6,118 bases of DNA. Source: JBJXFY01 sp046155815 (lineage in GTDB: Bacteria; Verrucomicrobiota; Verrucomicrobiia; Limisphaerales; CAIMTB01). The stretch spans positions 1 through 6,118 of the forward strand of contig JBJXFY010000430.1 of assembly GCA_046155815.1 (NCBI GenBank), read 5' to 3'. The translations under genes were made by a program, and so were the position numbers. The notes beneath the pieces are model-generated. The model had not been told where the DNA came from. It made no database searches and saw only the letters and a list, made by a program, of their open reading frames with translations. Below, in pieces: positions 1 through 5,351 of this stretch; within the stretch, counting starts at the first letter, position 1, and each line of letters starts with the position of its first letter.

Positions 1-271
1 GATGCTCGCGTCCCTCGACCGCCTCCGCCGCCCATACGGGCTCGGTCTGGGCGCCCACGCGCGCGATCTCGACGGCGAACCGCGGCGCGCTGGTCGAAAC
101 GTGCAGGGTCAGGGCTTCCCCCGGCGCGTAGCTCACCTGGCCGGCGTAACCCTCGACGAACAACGGCCGCGGCTCGTCCACCGCCAACGCGCAGCGCTGC
201 GGACCCGGCAGCCACCCGCCGATGATCAGCGCCAAAACCACGGCCCAGCGTCCGGCCCGCATCGGACGCAT
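1..271 (-). CDS. Secreted N,N-dimethylformamidase beta-subunit-like protein, N-terminal fragment
   Basis: The minus strand is open from ATG at 271 to the window edge (90 codons, 3' end missing). It begins with a convincing Sec-type signal peptide: arginines at residues 2, 5 and 8, a hydrophobic stretch (WAVVLALIIGGWLPG, about 9-23) and a likely cleavage site near ALA at about 28-30. The mature part starts with the pattern VEGYAGQVSYAPGEALTLHV, then STSAPRFAVEIARVG. I recognise this from memory as the N-terminal beta-sandwich of N,N-dimethylformamidase-beta-like proteins of Planctomycetota and Verrucomicrobiota; the family call is inference. The catalytic or sugar-binding parts lie outside the window, so no substrate can be given. 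Other in-frame starts are ATG 262 and GTG 298. ATG 271 is preferred because it gives the full charged n-region. No Shine-Dalgarno is visible. The gene is transcribed away from the restriction cassette and is probably unrelated to it. Confidence 0.6.
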   Translation of the reverse strand, partial: MRPMRAGRWAVVLALIIGGWLPGPQRCALAVDEPRPLFVEGYAGQVSYAPGEALTLHVSTSAPRFAVEIARVGAQTEPVWAAEAVEGREH

Positions 272-299
272 GGCGATTGGCGTTTCCGGAAGATGCACC

Positions 300-314
300 G
301 CGGCACCGTGCCGC
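300..314. promoter_or_regulatory. 15-bp palindrome, candidate operator
   Basis: GCGGCAC-C-GTGCCGC is a perfect inverted repeat with 7-bp arms around a single central base. It lies 29 bp upstream of the ATG at 271 of the minus-strand secreted-protein gene, where a dimeric repressor or activator could act. The very short centre makes a protein-binding DNA palindrome more likely than an RNA hairpin. GC-rich DNA yields such palindromes by chance, so the regulatory role is inference. Confidence 0.3.
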
Positions 315-365
315 CTCGCGCGCCGCCGAATCAACCCGAAGAAGGGTGGTGGCGCTGCTTGGAGC

Positions 366-382
366 GCCGGGCATCGCCCGGC
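366..382. repeat. Perfect 7-bp hairpin (ATC loop)
   Basis: The arms GCCGGGC (366-372) and GCCCGGC (376-382) are perfectly complementary around an ATC loop. No T-run follows on either strand, so it is not a typical intrinsic terminator. Its first ten bases, GCCGGGCATC, recur exactly at 1183-1192, again in a hairpin, on the other side of the 21-bp array. Confidence 0.45.
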
Positions 383-440
383 ACGAACTGAGGGCGACAA
401 CAGTTCTTCGTCCCGTCTCCCGCATCCCCACCTCCCCGTG

Positions 441-461
441 GGACCGGTTGGCAACCGGTCC
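441..461. repeat. Perfect 9-bp hairpin (GGC loop)
   Basis: The arms GGACCGGTT (441-449) and AACCGGTCC (453-461) are perfectly complementary with a three-base GGC loop. This is the strongest simple hairpin in the gap. No T-tract lies on either side, so it would be an unusual terminator. It could be a structured RNA segment, a transcription-factor site or a remnant of a mobile or REP-like element. No function can be assigned from sequence alone. Confidence 0.5.
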
Positions 462-472
462 GCCATCCCTCC

Positions 473-500
473 CGGAGGCGCGAGCTCCCGCGAGCCTCCG
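473..500. repeat. Imperfect hairpin just before the 21-bp array
   Basis: CGGAGGC (473-479) pairs perfectly with GCCTCCG (494-500), and CG 481-482 can pair with CG 491-492 inside it. The loop is about 8 nt. It lies 12 bp after the 441-461 hairpin and 32 bp before the recognisable start of the tandem array. No T-run follows. Chance formation is quite possible in such GC-rich DNA. Confidence 0.3.
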
Positions 501-531
501 CCCCCTCTTACCCAACCTGGTCCGCTCTTCC

Positions 532-1057
532 GATACAGGCTCCAACGCGCCACGGCCTTGCTTCAGGCTCATTTGACCTTCCTTCGCGCCCGTTTGGCGC
601 TTTTTCAGGCTCGTCCGGCCATCCGTCATGGCTCCACGACGCATCTCACGGCCGCCACGGACGATCTTCGTCCGCCTCCAGCCCGGCTTCAGGCCCATTT
701 GGCCCGACTGCATGGCTCCACGGCGAATCTTCAGGCCGTCACAACGAATCTTTGCGTCGCCACAACGCATCTTCACGCCGACGCAACGGTTCCTCACGTC
801 GCCGCAACGATCCCTCGCGCCGACACGACAGTTCCTCACGCCAGCGCAACGAGCCTTCACCTTGACACGACGGCTCCTCACGCCGGCGCAACGGGTTCCG
901 CACGCCCACACAACGCTCCCTCACGCGGCCGCAACGACCCTTCGCGCCGGCACAACGGTTCCTTACGCCGGCACGAGGGTTCCGCACGCCGAGACAACGG
1001 TTCTTCCTGCGGCCATGACGGTTCTGCGCGCCTCCTCCAGGCTTCTTCCGTCTGGCC
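532..1057. repeat. Degenerate 21-bp tandem repeat array, about 25 units
   Basis: A 21-bp periodicity keeps phase over 526 bp. In the best part, units start with CAACG or close variants at 742, 763, 784, 805, 826, 847, 868, 889, 911, 932, 953, 974 and 995. About 11 bases into each unit comes a segment like CACGCCG. Upstream units are more diverged but in phase: CAGGC occurs at 564, 606, 690 and 732 (steps of 42, 84 and 42), and the 12-mer CATGGCTCCACG occurs at 627 and 711, exactly four units apart. One unit (889-910) is 22 bp, apparently from an extra G at 893-895. Units are contiguous with no spacers, so this is not CRISPR. The array could be a non-coding minisatellite, a phased protein-binding region (21 bp is about two helical turns) or the remains of a gene for a heptad-repeat protein. 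Confidence 0.85.
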
Positions 1058-1182
1058 GGCTGCGGCGGCGGCAGGGCGGCCTGTCCACCTCGTCGCCCCG
1101 CGCCAGCCGGTCGCGGGCGCCCACGGCCACTCGCCGGGCCGGAGGCCGGCGCTCCCCGATCCGCCCGCCTCCGCCCGTGACA

Positions 1183-1197
1183 GCCGGGCATCCCGGC
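1183..1197. repeat. Perfect 6-bp hairpin, partial copy of the 366 hairpin
   Basis: GCCGGG (1183-1188) and CCCGGC (1192-1197) form perfect arms around CAT. The segment GCCGGGCATC is identical to 366-375; relative to that hairpin, the right arm here lacks two bases. No T-run follows. It may be a second copy of a small dispersed element or a coincidence of GC-rich sequence. Confidence 0.35.
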
Positions 1198-1275
1198 GGG
1201 TAAAGAGCCTGCGGAACCGCCATGCCCGCCGCCGTCCCAGCCGCCCCGCAGGCCAGAGCGCAGACCCTGCCGAGG

Positions 1276-1307
1276 CGAAGCCGCGTCCTCCGCGACCCTC
1301 GGCTTCG
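1276..1307. repeat. Inverted repeat in the putative leader of the restriction gene
   Basis: CGAAGCCG (1276-1283) and CGGCTTCG (1300-1307) are perfect 8-bp arms around a 16-nt loop. A competing 7-bp pairing exists between GCCGAGG (1269-1275) and CCTCGGC (1297-1303), so two mutually exclusive folds can be drawn. It lies about 116 bp before the restriction gene start, where it could be part of a 5' leader or a regulator site. No riboswitch family is recognised and there is no T-tract. Confidence 0.3.
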
Positions 1308-1423
1308 AGGCCGACCGGGGAATGTCGGACGACGACACGCGAAGGAAGAACCGCTCAACGTGAAATCCCGCAATCAGATCCCACGCCTCCCGGTGAGACC
1401 TTCGAACTGAAACCTTTTCACAC

Positions 1424-4400
1424 ATGGCCAACCCCTTCTTCGACCAACCCATCCTCAACTCGCCCTACGAGTGCCCGCGCCGGCACTGGGAGTTGGACGA
1501 TGAAGGCCAGCCGACGCAGAAGGTCGAGAACTTCCGCCGCAAGGCAAAATTCGTCACGCCGATCCCGAAGTCCAAGAAGCGCAAAGGCACTGCCTCGCAG
1601 AGCGAACTCGTGTTGGAGGACGCGGCGGGCCTTTCGGATCAAGACCAGAACTACGAAACGACCTCCATCATCAATGAGGTCCGCAGCGCGGTGGATCGCT
1701 GGCGGGGCCTGCAGCCGCATCAGTGGCAGGTCACACCGGAGACGGCACGTCTGCTTCAACACTGGCGGCATCATCCGTTCAGCAATCAGCGTCCCTTCTT
1801 CTGTCAGATCGAAGCGGCGGAGACTGCCATCTGGCTTACGGAGGTCGCGCCGCAGTCCGGTGCAGGGAAGAAGATACTCGCCTATCTCGACAGCGCCTCG
1901 CATGAAGCCAACCCTGAGCTGGACCGCCTCGCGCTGAAGCTCGCCACCGGCGCGGGCAAGACCACCGTCATGGCCATGCTCATCGCATGGCAGACGATCA
2001 ATGCCGTGCGCCGCGCCGGCAGCAGGCAGTTCACCCGCGGCTTCCTCATCGTCGCGCCCGGCCTCACCATTCGTGACCGCCTGCGCGTGCTGCTGCCCAA
2101 CGACACCGAGAACTACTACACGACGCGTGAGCTGGTGCCGGAGGAGTTCCAAGATGACATCAAGAAGGCCACCATCGTCATCACCAACTACCACGCCTTC
2201 AAGCTGCGCGAGCGCATCGAGATTTCCAAGGGCGGCAAGCAGCTTCTCAAAGGCCGCACCGGTGAGGACATCAAGACCACCGAGACCGAGGGCGAGATGC
2301 TGCGCCGCGCCATGCCCGGACTCATGGGCATGAAGAACATCCTCGTCATCAATGACGAAGCGCATCACTGCTACCGCGAGAAGCCCGCCCGCGACGAAGA
2401 TTTCATCGACGACAAAGGCAACCAGCTTGAAGGCGAGGACCTCAAGGCCGCCAAGGAGCACGCCAAGAAGGAGAACGAGGCCGCGCGCCTGTGGATCAGC
2501 GGCCTGGAGATCGTGAAGCGCAAGCTTGGAATCAGTCGCGTCATCGACCTCTCCGCCACGCCCTTCTTCCTCGCTGGCTCCGGCTACCGCGAGGGCACGA
2601 TGTTCCACTGGACCATGAGCGACTTCTCCCTCATGGACGCCATCGAATGCGGCATCGTAAAACTCCCGCGTGTTCCTGTCGCGGACAACATCCCCAACGC
2701 CGACCAGCCCATGTTCCGCGATCTGTGGAAGCACATCGGCAAGAAGATGCCCAAGTCCGGCCGCACCAAGGGCGGCGCGCTTGATCCGCTCTCCCTGCCT
2801 CCGCCCTTGATGACGGCGCTGGAGGCTCTCTACGGCCACTACGAGAAGACCTTCAAGGCTTGGGAGAAGGAGAACACCGCCGTCCCGCCCTGCTTCATCG
2901 TCGTCTGCAACAACACCGCCTCCTCGAAGCTCGTTTATGATTACATCTCCGGCTGGCGGGCAAAGAAGCCGGATGGCAGTGAGGGCGACTTGCAGGACGG
3001 TCGCCTCGCGCTCTTCCGCAATTTCGACCAGCACGGCAATCCGCTGCCCAAGCCCAACACGCTCCTCATCGACAGCGAACAGCTCGAAGCGGGCGATGCG
3101 CTCGACGACAACTTCCGCGCCATCGCCGCCGCCGAGATCGAGACCTTCCGACGCGCCATTGTCGAGCGCACGGGCGACGTGCGCGCCGGCGAAAACCTCA
3201 CCGACTCCGATTTGCTGCGGGAGGTGATGAACACCGTTGGCAAGGCCGGCCAGCTCGGCGGCCACATCCGCTGCGTCGTCTCGGTCGCGATGCTCACCGA
3301 GGGTTGGGACGCGAACAATGTGACGCATGTGCTCGGCGTGCGCGCCTTCGGCACACAGTTGCTGTGCGAGCAGGTGCTTGGCCGTGCGCTGCGCCGCCTC
3401 TCGTATGAACTCAACGAGGACGGCGCGGACGCGGGCCTCTTGCCCGTCGAGTATGCGGATGTCTTCGGCATTCCCTTCGACTTCACCGCACAGTCCGTCG
3501 AGGCCCCGGTCCAGAAGCCGCGCGAGACCATTCAGGTGAAGGCCGTACGCCCCGAGCGCGATGCCCTGGAGATTCGCTTCCCGCGTGTTGTCGGCTACCG
3601 CGTGGATTTGCCCAGCGAGAGGCTGGAGGCGGCGTTCACGGATGATTCGCACATGGAGATCACACCGGAGGTCGTTGGCGCCGCGGAAACCCAGAACTCC
3701 GGCATCATCGGCAAGCCCGCCAACCTGAATTTGGAACACACCGGGGATGTCCGCCCCTCACAGGTGCTCTATGAGCTGACCTCCCACCTCGTGCTCTACA
3801 AGTGGCGCAATCCTGACGAGGCGCCGCAGCTCCAACTCTTCGGCCAGCTCAAGCGCATCGCCAAGCAGTGGCTCGATGGCTACCTGCATTGCAAAGGCGG
3901 CACTTACCCCGCGCAGTTGAAATACAAGGTGCTCGCCGACACCGCCGCGGAGAAAATCGCCGCCGCCATCACCCGGCACTTCAAGGACGAGCGCCCCATC
4001 ACCGCACTCCTCGATCCCTACAACCCTTCCGGCTCCACCCGCCACGTCCGCTTCAACACGTCCAAGACCGATCGGTGGGAGACCAGTTCCGAACGTTGCC
4101 ATGTCAACTGGGTCGTGCTCGACAGCGATTGGGAGGCCGAGTTCTGCCGCGTGGCTGAGTCGCACCCGAAAGTCCTCGCCTACGTGAAGAACCACAACCT
4201 CGGCTTGGAGGTGCCTTATCACCTCGGCGGCGAGCAGCGGCGCTACCTCCCCGATTTCATCGTCCTCGTGGATGACGGCCACCCACCGCACGCCGATGGC
4301 ACGCCGGACCTGCTGCACCTCATCGTCGAGATCAAGGGCTATCGCGGTCAGGATGCCGTCGCAAAAGCGGAGACCATGAAGACCTACTGGATGCCCGGCG

Positions 4401-4528
4401 TGAACAACCTCAAACAATATGGACGCTGGGCCTTCGCCGAGTTCTGCGACATCTACGAGATCGAAGCCGACTTCAAGGCCAAGGTCGCCGGTCAGTTCGA
4501 CACGATGATCGCGACGGCCATCGCCTAG
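1424..4528 (+). CDS. Type III-like restriction endonuclease subunit (helicase-nuclease, BPTD_3080-like)
   Basis: This complete 1034-aa protein is a DNA translocase-nuclease that should cut DNA lacking the methylation laid down by the downstream methyltransferase. The N-terminal part (about 95-140) contains the segments LQPHQWQVTPETARLLQHW and FFCQIEAAETAIWL, which I associate with BPTD_3080-family restriction enzymes. Superfamily 2 motifs follow in order: Walker A ATGAGKT (174-180), DEAH (311-314), SAT (377-379), motif V around LTEGWDANNVTHVLG (624-638), and motif VI Q650 with GRALRR (653-658). The C-terminus carries a PD-(D/E)XK nuclease: YLPDF with D944, then LIVEIKG with E969 and K971. E905 in the EAEF segment is a possible additional active-site residue. 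All key residues are present and the length is typical, so the enzyme looks intact. The start at ATG 1424 fits; there is no Shine-Dalgarno. An 84-bp gap without a terminator leads into the antitoxin gene. The call as a restriction subunit is strong; the exact family name is from memory. Confidence 0.92.
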   Translation: MANPFFDQPILNSPYECPRRHWELDDEGQPTQKVENFRRKAKFVTPIPKSKKRKGTASQSELVLEDAAGLSDQDQNYETTSIINEVRSAVDRWRGLQPHQWQVTPETARLLQHWRHHPFSNQRPFFCQIEAAETAIWLTEVAPQSGAGKKILAYLDSASHEANPELDRLALKLATGAGKTTVMAMLIAWQTINAVRRAGSRQFTRGFLIVAPGLTIRDRLRVLLPNDTENYYTTRELVPEEFQDDIKKATIVITNYHAFKLRERIEISKGGKQLLKGRTGEDIKTTETEGEMLRRAMPGLMGMKNILVINDEAHHCYREKPARDEDFIDDKGNQLEGEDLKAAKEHAKKENEAARLWISGLEIVKRKLGISRVIDLSATPFFLAGSGYREGTMFHWTMSDFSLMDAIECGIVKLPRVPVADNIPNADQPMFRDLWKHIGKKMPKSGRTKGGALDPLSLPPPLMTALEALYGHYEKTFKAWEKENTAVPPCFIVVCNNTASSKLVYDYISGWRAKKPDGSEGDLQDGRLALFRNFDQHGNPLPKPNTLLIDSEQLEAGDALDDNFRAIAAAEIETFRRAIVERTGDVRAGENLTDSDLLREVMNTVGKAGQLGGHIRCVVSVAMLTEGWDANNVTHVLGVRAFGTQLLCEQVLGRALRRLSYELNEDGADAGLLPVEYADVFGIPFDFTAQSVEAPVQKPRETIQVKAVRPERDALEIRFPRVVGYRVDLPSERLEAAFTDDSHMEITPEVVGAAETQNSGIIGKPANLNLEHTGDVRPSQVLYELTSHLVLYKWRNPDEAPQLQLFGQLKRIAKQWLDGYLHCKGGTYPAQLKYKVLADTAAEKIAAAITRHFKDERPITALLDPYNPSGSTRHVRFNTSKTDRWETSSERCHVNWVVLDSDWEAEFCRVAESHPKVLAYVKNHNLGLEVPYHLGGEQRRYLPDFIVLVDDGHPPHADGTPDLLHLIVEIKGYRGQDAVAKAETMKTYWMPGVNNLKQYGRWAFAEFCDIYEIEADFKAKVAGQFDTMIATAIA

Positions 4529-4562
4529 CCTTTCTGACTTTCAGGCACGCAATCCCCTTGCG

Positions 4563-4596
4563 CCCCGTGCTTCCCGCTTGGCTTCACCCCGTGCTT
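4563..4596. promoter_or_regulatory. 10-bp direct repeat upstream of the antitoxin gene
   Basis: CCCCGTGCTT occurs at 4563-4572 and again at 4587-4596, 24 bp apart, in the 84-bp gap between the restriction gene and the antitoxin ATG at 4613. Toxin-antitoxin operons are often autoregulated through repeats in this position, so these may be operator half-sites. No clear promoter hexamers were seen. Both the operator role and an internal promoter are inference. Confidence 0.25.
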
Positions 4597-4612
4597 TCAC
4601 TACGGTTCCACC

Positions 4613-4852
4613 ATGACGATCACGCTTCCAGATGACCCCGCGCTCGCCGGGATGGGCGAGTCCGAAATCCTCCTCGACCTCGCCTGCGGCGCTTATGCCG
4701 CAGGCCATTTGTCCCGTCAGTCCGCCGCCGATCTGGCCGGCGTCAGCCGCTGCGACTTCGACCAGGCTCTCCATGCCCGTCGCATCCCCGCTTATGACGA
4801 GGAGATGCTGGCGCAGGATCTGGAAACCCTTCGCGTGCTGCGCGCCAAGTGA
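4613..4852 (+). CDS. UPF0175-family antitoxin
   Basis: This 79-aa protein fits the UPF0175 family in length and layout. It begins with a short beta-like MTITLPDD segment. A helix around SEILLDLACGAYAAG (17-31) follows, then a helix-turn-helix-like core LSRQSAADLAGVSRCDFDQA (33-52), and then the characteristic short tail with ARRIP near 55-59. UPF0175 proteins are typically encoded just upstream of PIN-domain toxins of the DUF3368 type and are thought to bind both toxin and DNA. That arrangement is exactly what is seen here. The likely role is neutralising the PIN RNase and repressing the operon. The stop TGA (4850-4852) overlaps the toxin start GTG (4849-4851), so translation is probably coupled. 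No Shine-Dalgarno precedes the ATG. Confidence 0.85.
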   Translation: MTITLPDDPALAGMGESEILLDLACGAYAAGHLSRQSAADLAGVSRCDFDQALHARRIPAYDEEMLAQDLETLRVLRAK

Positions 4853-5340
4853 CCGTTGTCACCGACACCTCCGTCGTGCTCAATCTCTGCTTCATCGGGC
4901 AGCAGGGGCTTCTGTCACGGCTCTTCACGGCGCTCCTCGCTCCTCCCCGGGTCGCGGCGGAGTTTCAGCGCCTGGCGGCGTCCGATCCCCGCTTTCAGGG
5001 GCTCGTGTTTCCTCCCGTCATCCGGATCGCGGCCCCGGCAGGCAGCCCCCCTGCGGTGACGCGCGATTTCGCCCTGCACGGCGGGGAGATCGCCGCCCTC
5101 TCGCTCGCGCTGAAACACCGGGCCGACCTCGTGCTCATGGACGAGCGTGAAGGCCGCGCCGCAGCCCGCGCCCTGGGTCTCGCCAGCATCGGCGTCGTGG
5201 GCATCCTTCTTCAGGCGCGCGAACGATCCCTGATCCCGGCGCTGGCGCCCTTGCTCGACAAGCTCCAGGCCGGTGCCCGCTTCTGGATCGCACCCAGCCT
5301 TCGCACGGCCGTTTTGCGTGCCGCCGGTGAGGCCGCCTGA
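4849..5340 (+). CDS. PIN-domain toxin, DUF3368 type
   Basis: This 163-aa protein has the PIN ribonuclease fold signature with all four expected acidic residues: D6 in VTDTS, E38 in VAAEF, E80 in GEIAAL and D98 in LMDEREGR. The stretch after D98 (ARALGLASIGVVGILLQAR) is the segment typical of DUF3368, and the length matches full-size members, so it looks active. Such toxins are metal-dependent RNases; the particular RNA target cannot be read from the sequence. The start is GTG at 4849, inside the antitoxin stop region (GTGA overlap). No later start preserves the N-terminal catalytic aspartate. The gene ends 11 bp before the methyltransferase ATG. This makes the pair an internal part of the restriction-modification operon, not a separate unit. 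Confidence 0.88.
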   Translation: MTVVTDTSVVLNLCFIGQQGLLSRLFTALLAPPRVAAEFQRLAASDPRFQGLVFPPVIRIAAPAGSPPAVTRDFALHGGEIAALSLALKHRADLVLMDEREGRAAARALGLASIGVVGILLQARERSLIPALAPLLDKLQAGARFWIAPSLRTAVLRAAGEAA

Positions 5341-5351
5341 CCCTCTCCCTC

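Larger units (their letters stand above)
272..1423. other. Long divergent intergenic region without a convincing gene
   Basis: This 1.15 kb lies between the minus-strand secreted-protein gene and the plus-strand restriction gene. Several reading frames stay open through it on both strands, but their translations are low-complexity and rich in Arg, Pro, Ala and Ser, with no recognisable domain. Openness is expected here because the DNA is GC-rich and the 21-bp repeat is a multiple of three with no stops. The contents I can support are the palindrome near 300, hairpins at 366, 441, 473, 1183 and 1276, and the tandem array 532-1057. It should contain promoters for both flanking genes, but no clear -35/-10 pair was found. 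Confidence 0.7.

Noticed and set aside
441..461. Intrinsic terminator
   Set aside because: A strong stem is present but no T-run follows on either strand.
532..1057. CRISPR array
   Set aside because: Units are contiguous 21-bp repeats without unique spacers and no cas gene is present.
739..1458. A 239-codon minus-strand frame with Arg-rich seven-residue repeats
   Set aside because: The repeats follow directly from the 21-bp DNA period, which gives heptads in every frame. It also overlaps the start of the restriction gene and has no recognisable domain or start signal.
222..1937. A 571-codon open frame on the plus strand covering the repeat array and the first part of the restriction gene
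   Set aside because: It runs out of frame through more than 500 bp of the clearly coding restriction gene and has no domain. It stays open because of GC richness and the stop-free 21-bp repeat.
1418..3739. A 773-codon open frame on the minus strand, opposite the restriction gene
   Set aside because: It is an antisense shadow. The plus strand carries a full set of helicase and nuclease motifs, and the minus-strand translation is low-complexity Gly/Ala/Val/Leu/Asp/Glu with no recognisable domain, as expected opposite a GC-rich gene.
4529..4612. Terminator after the restriction gene
   Set aside because: No stem-loop followed by T residues was found in this gap, so read-through into the toxin-antitoxin pair is more likely.
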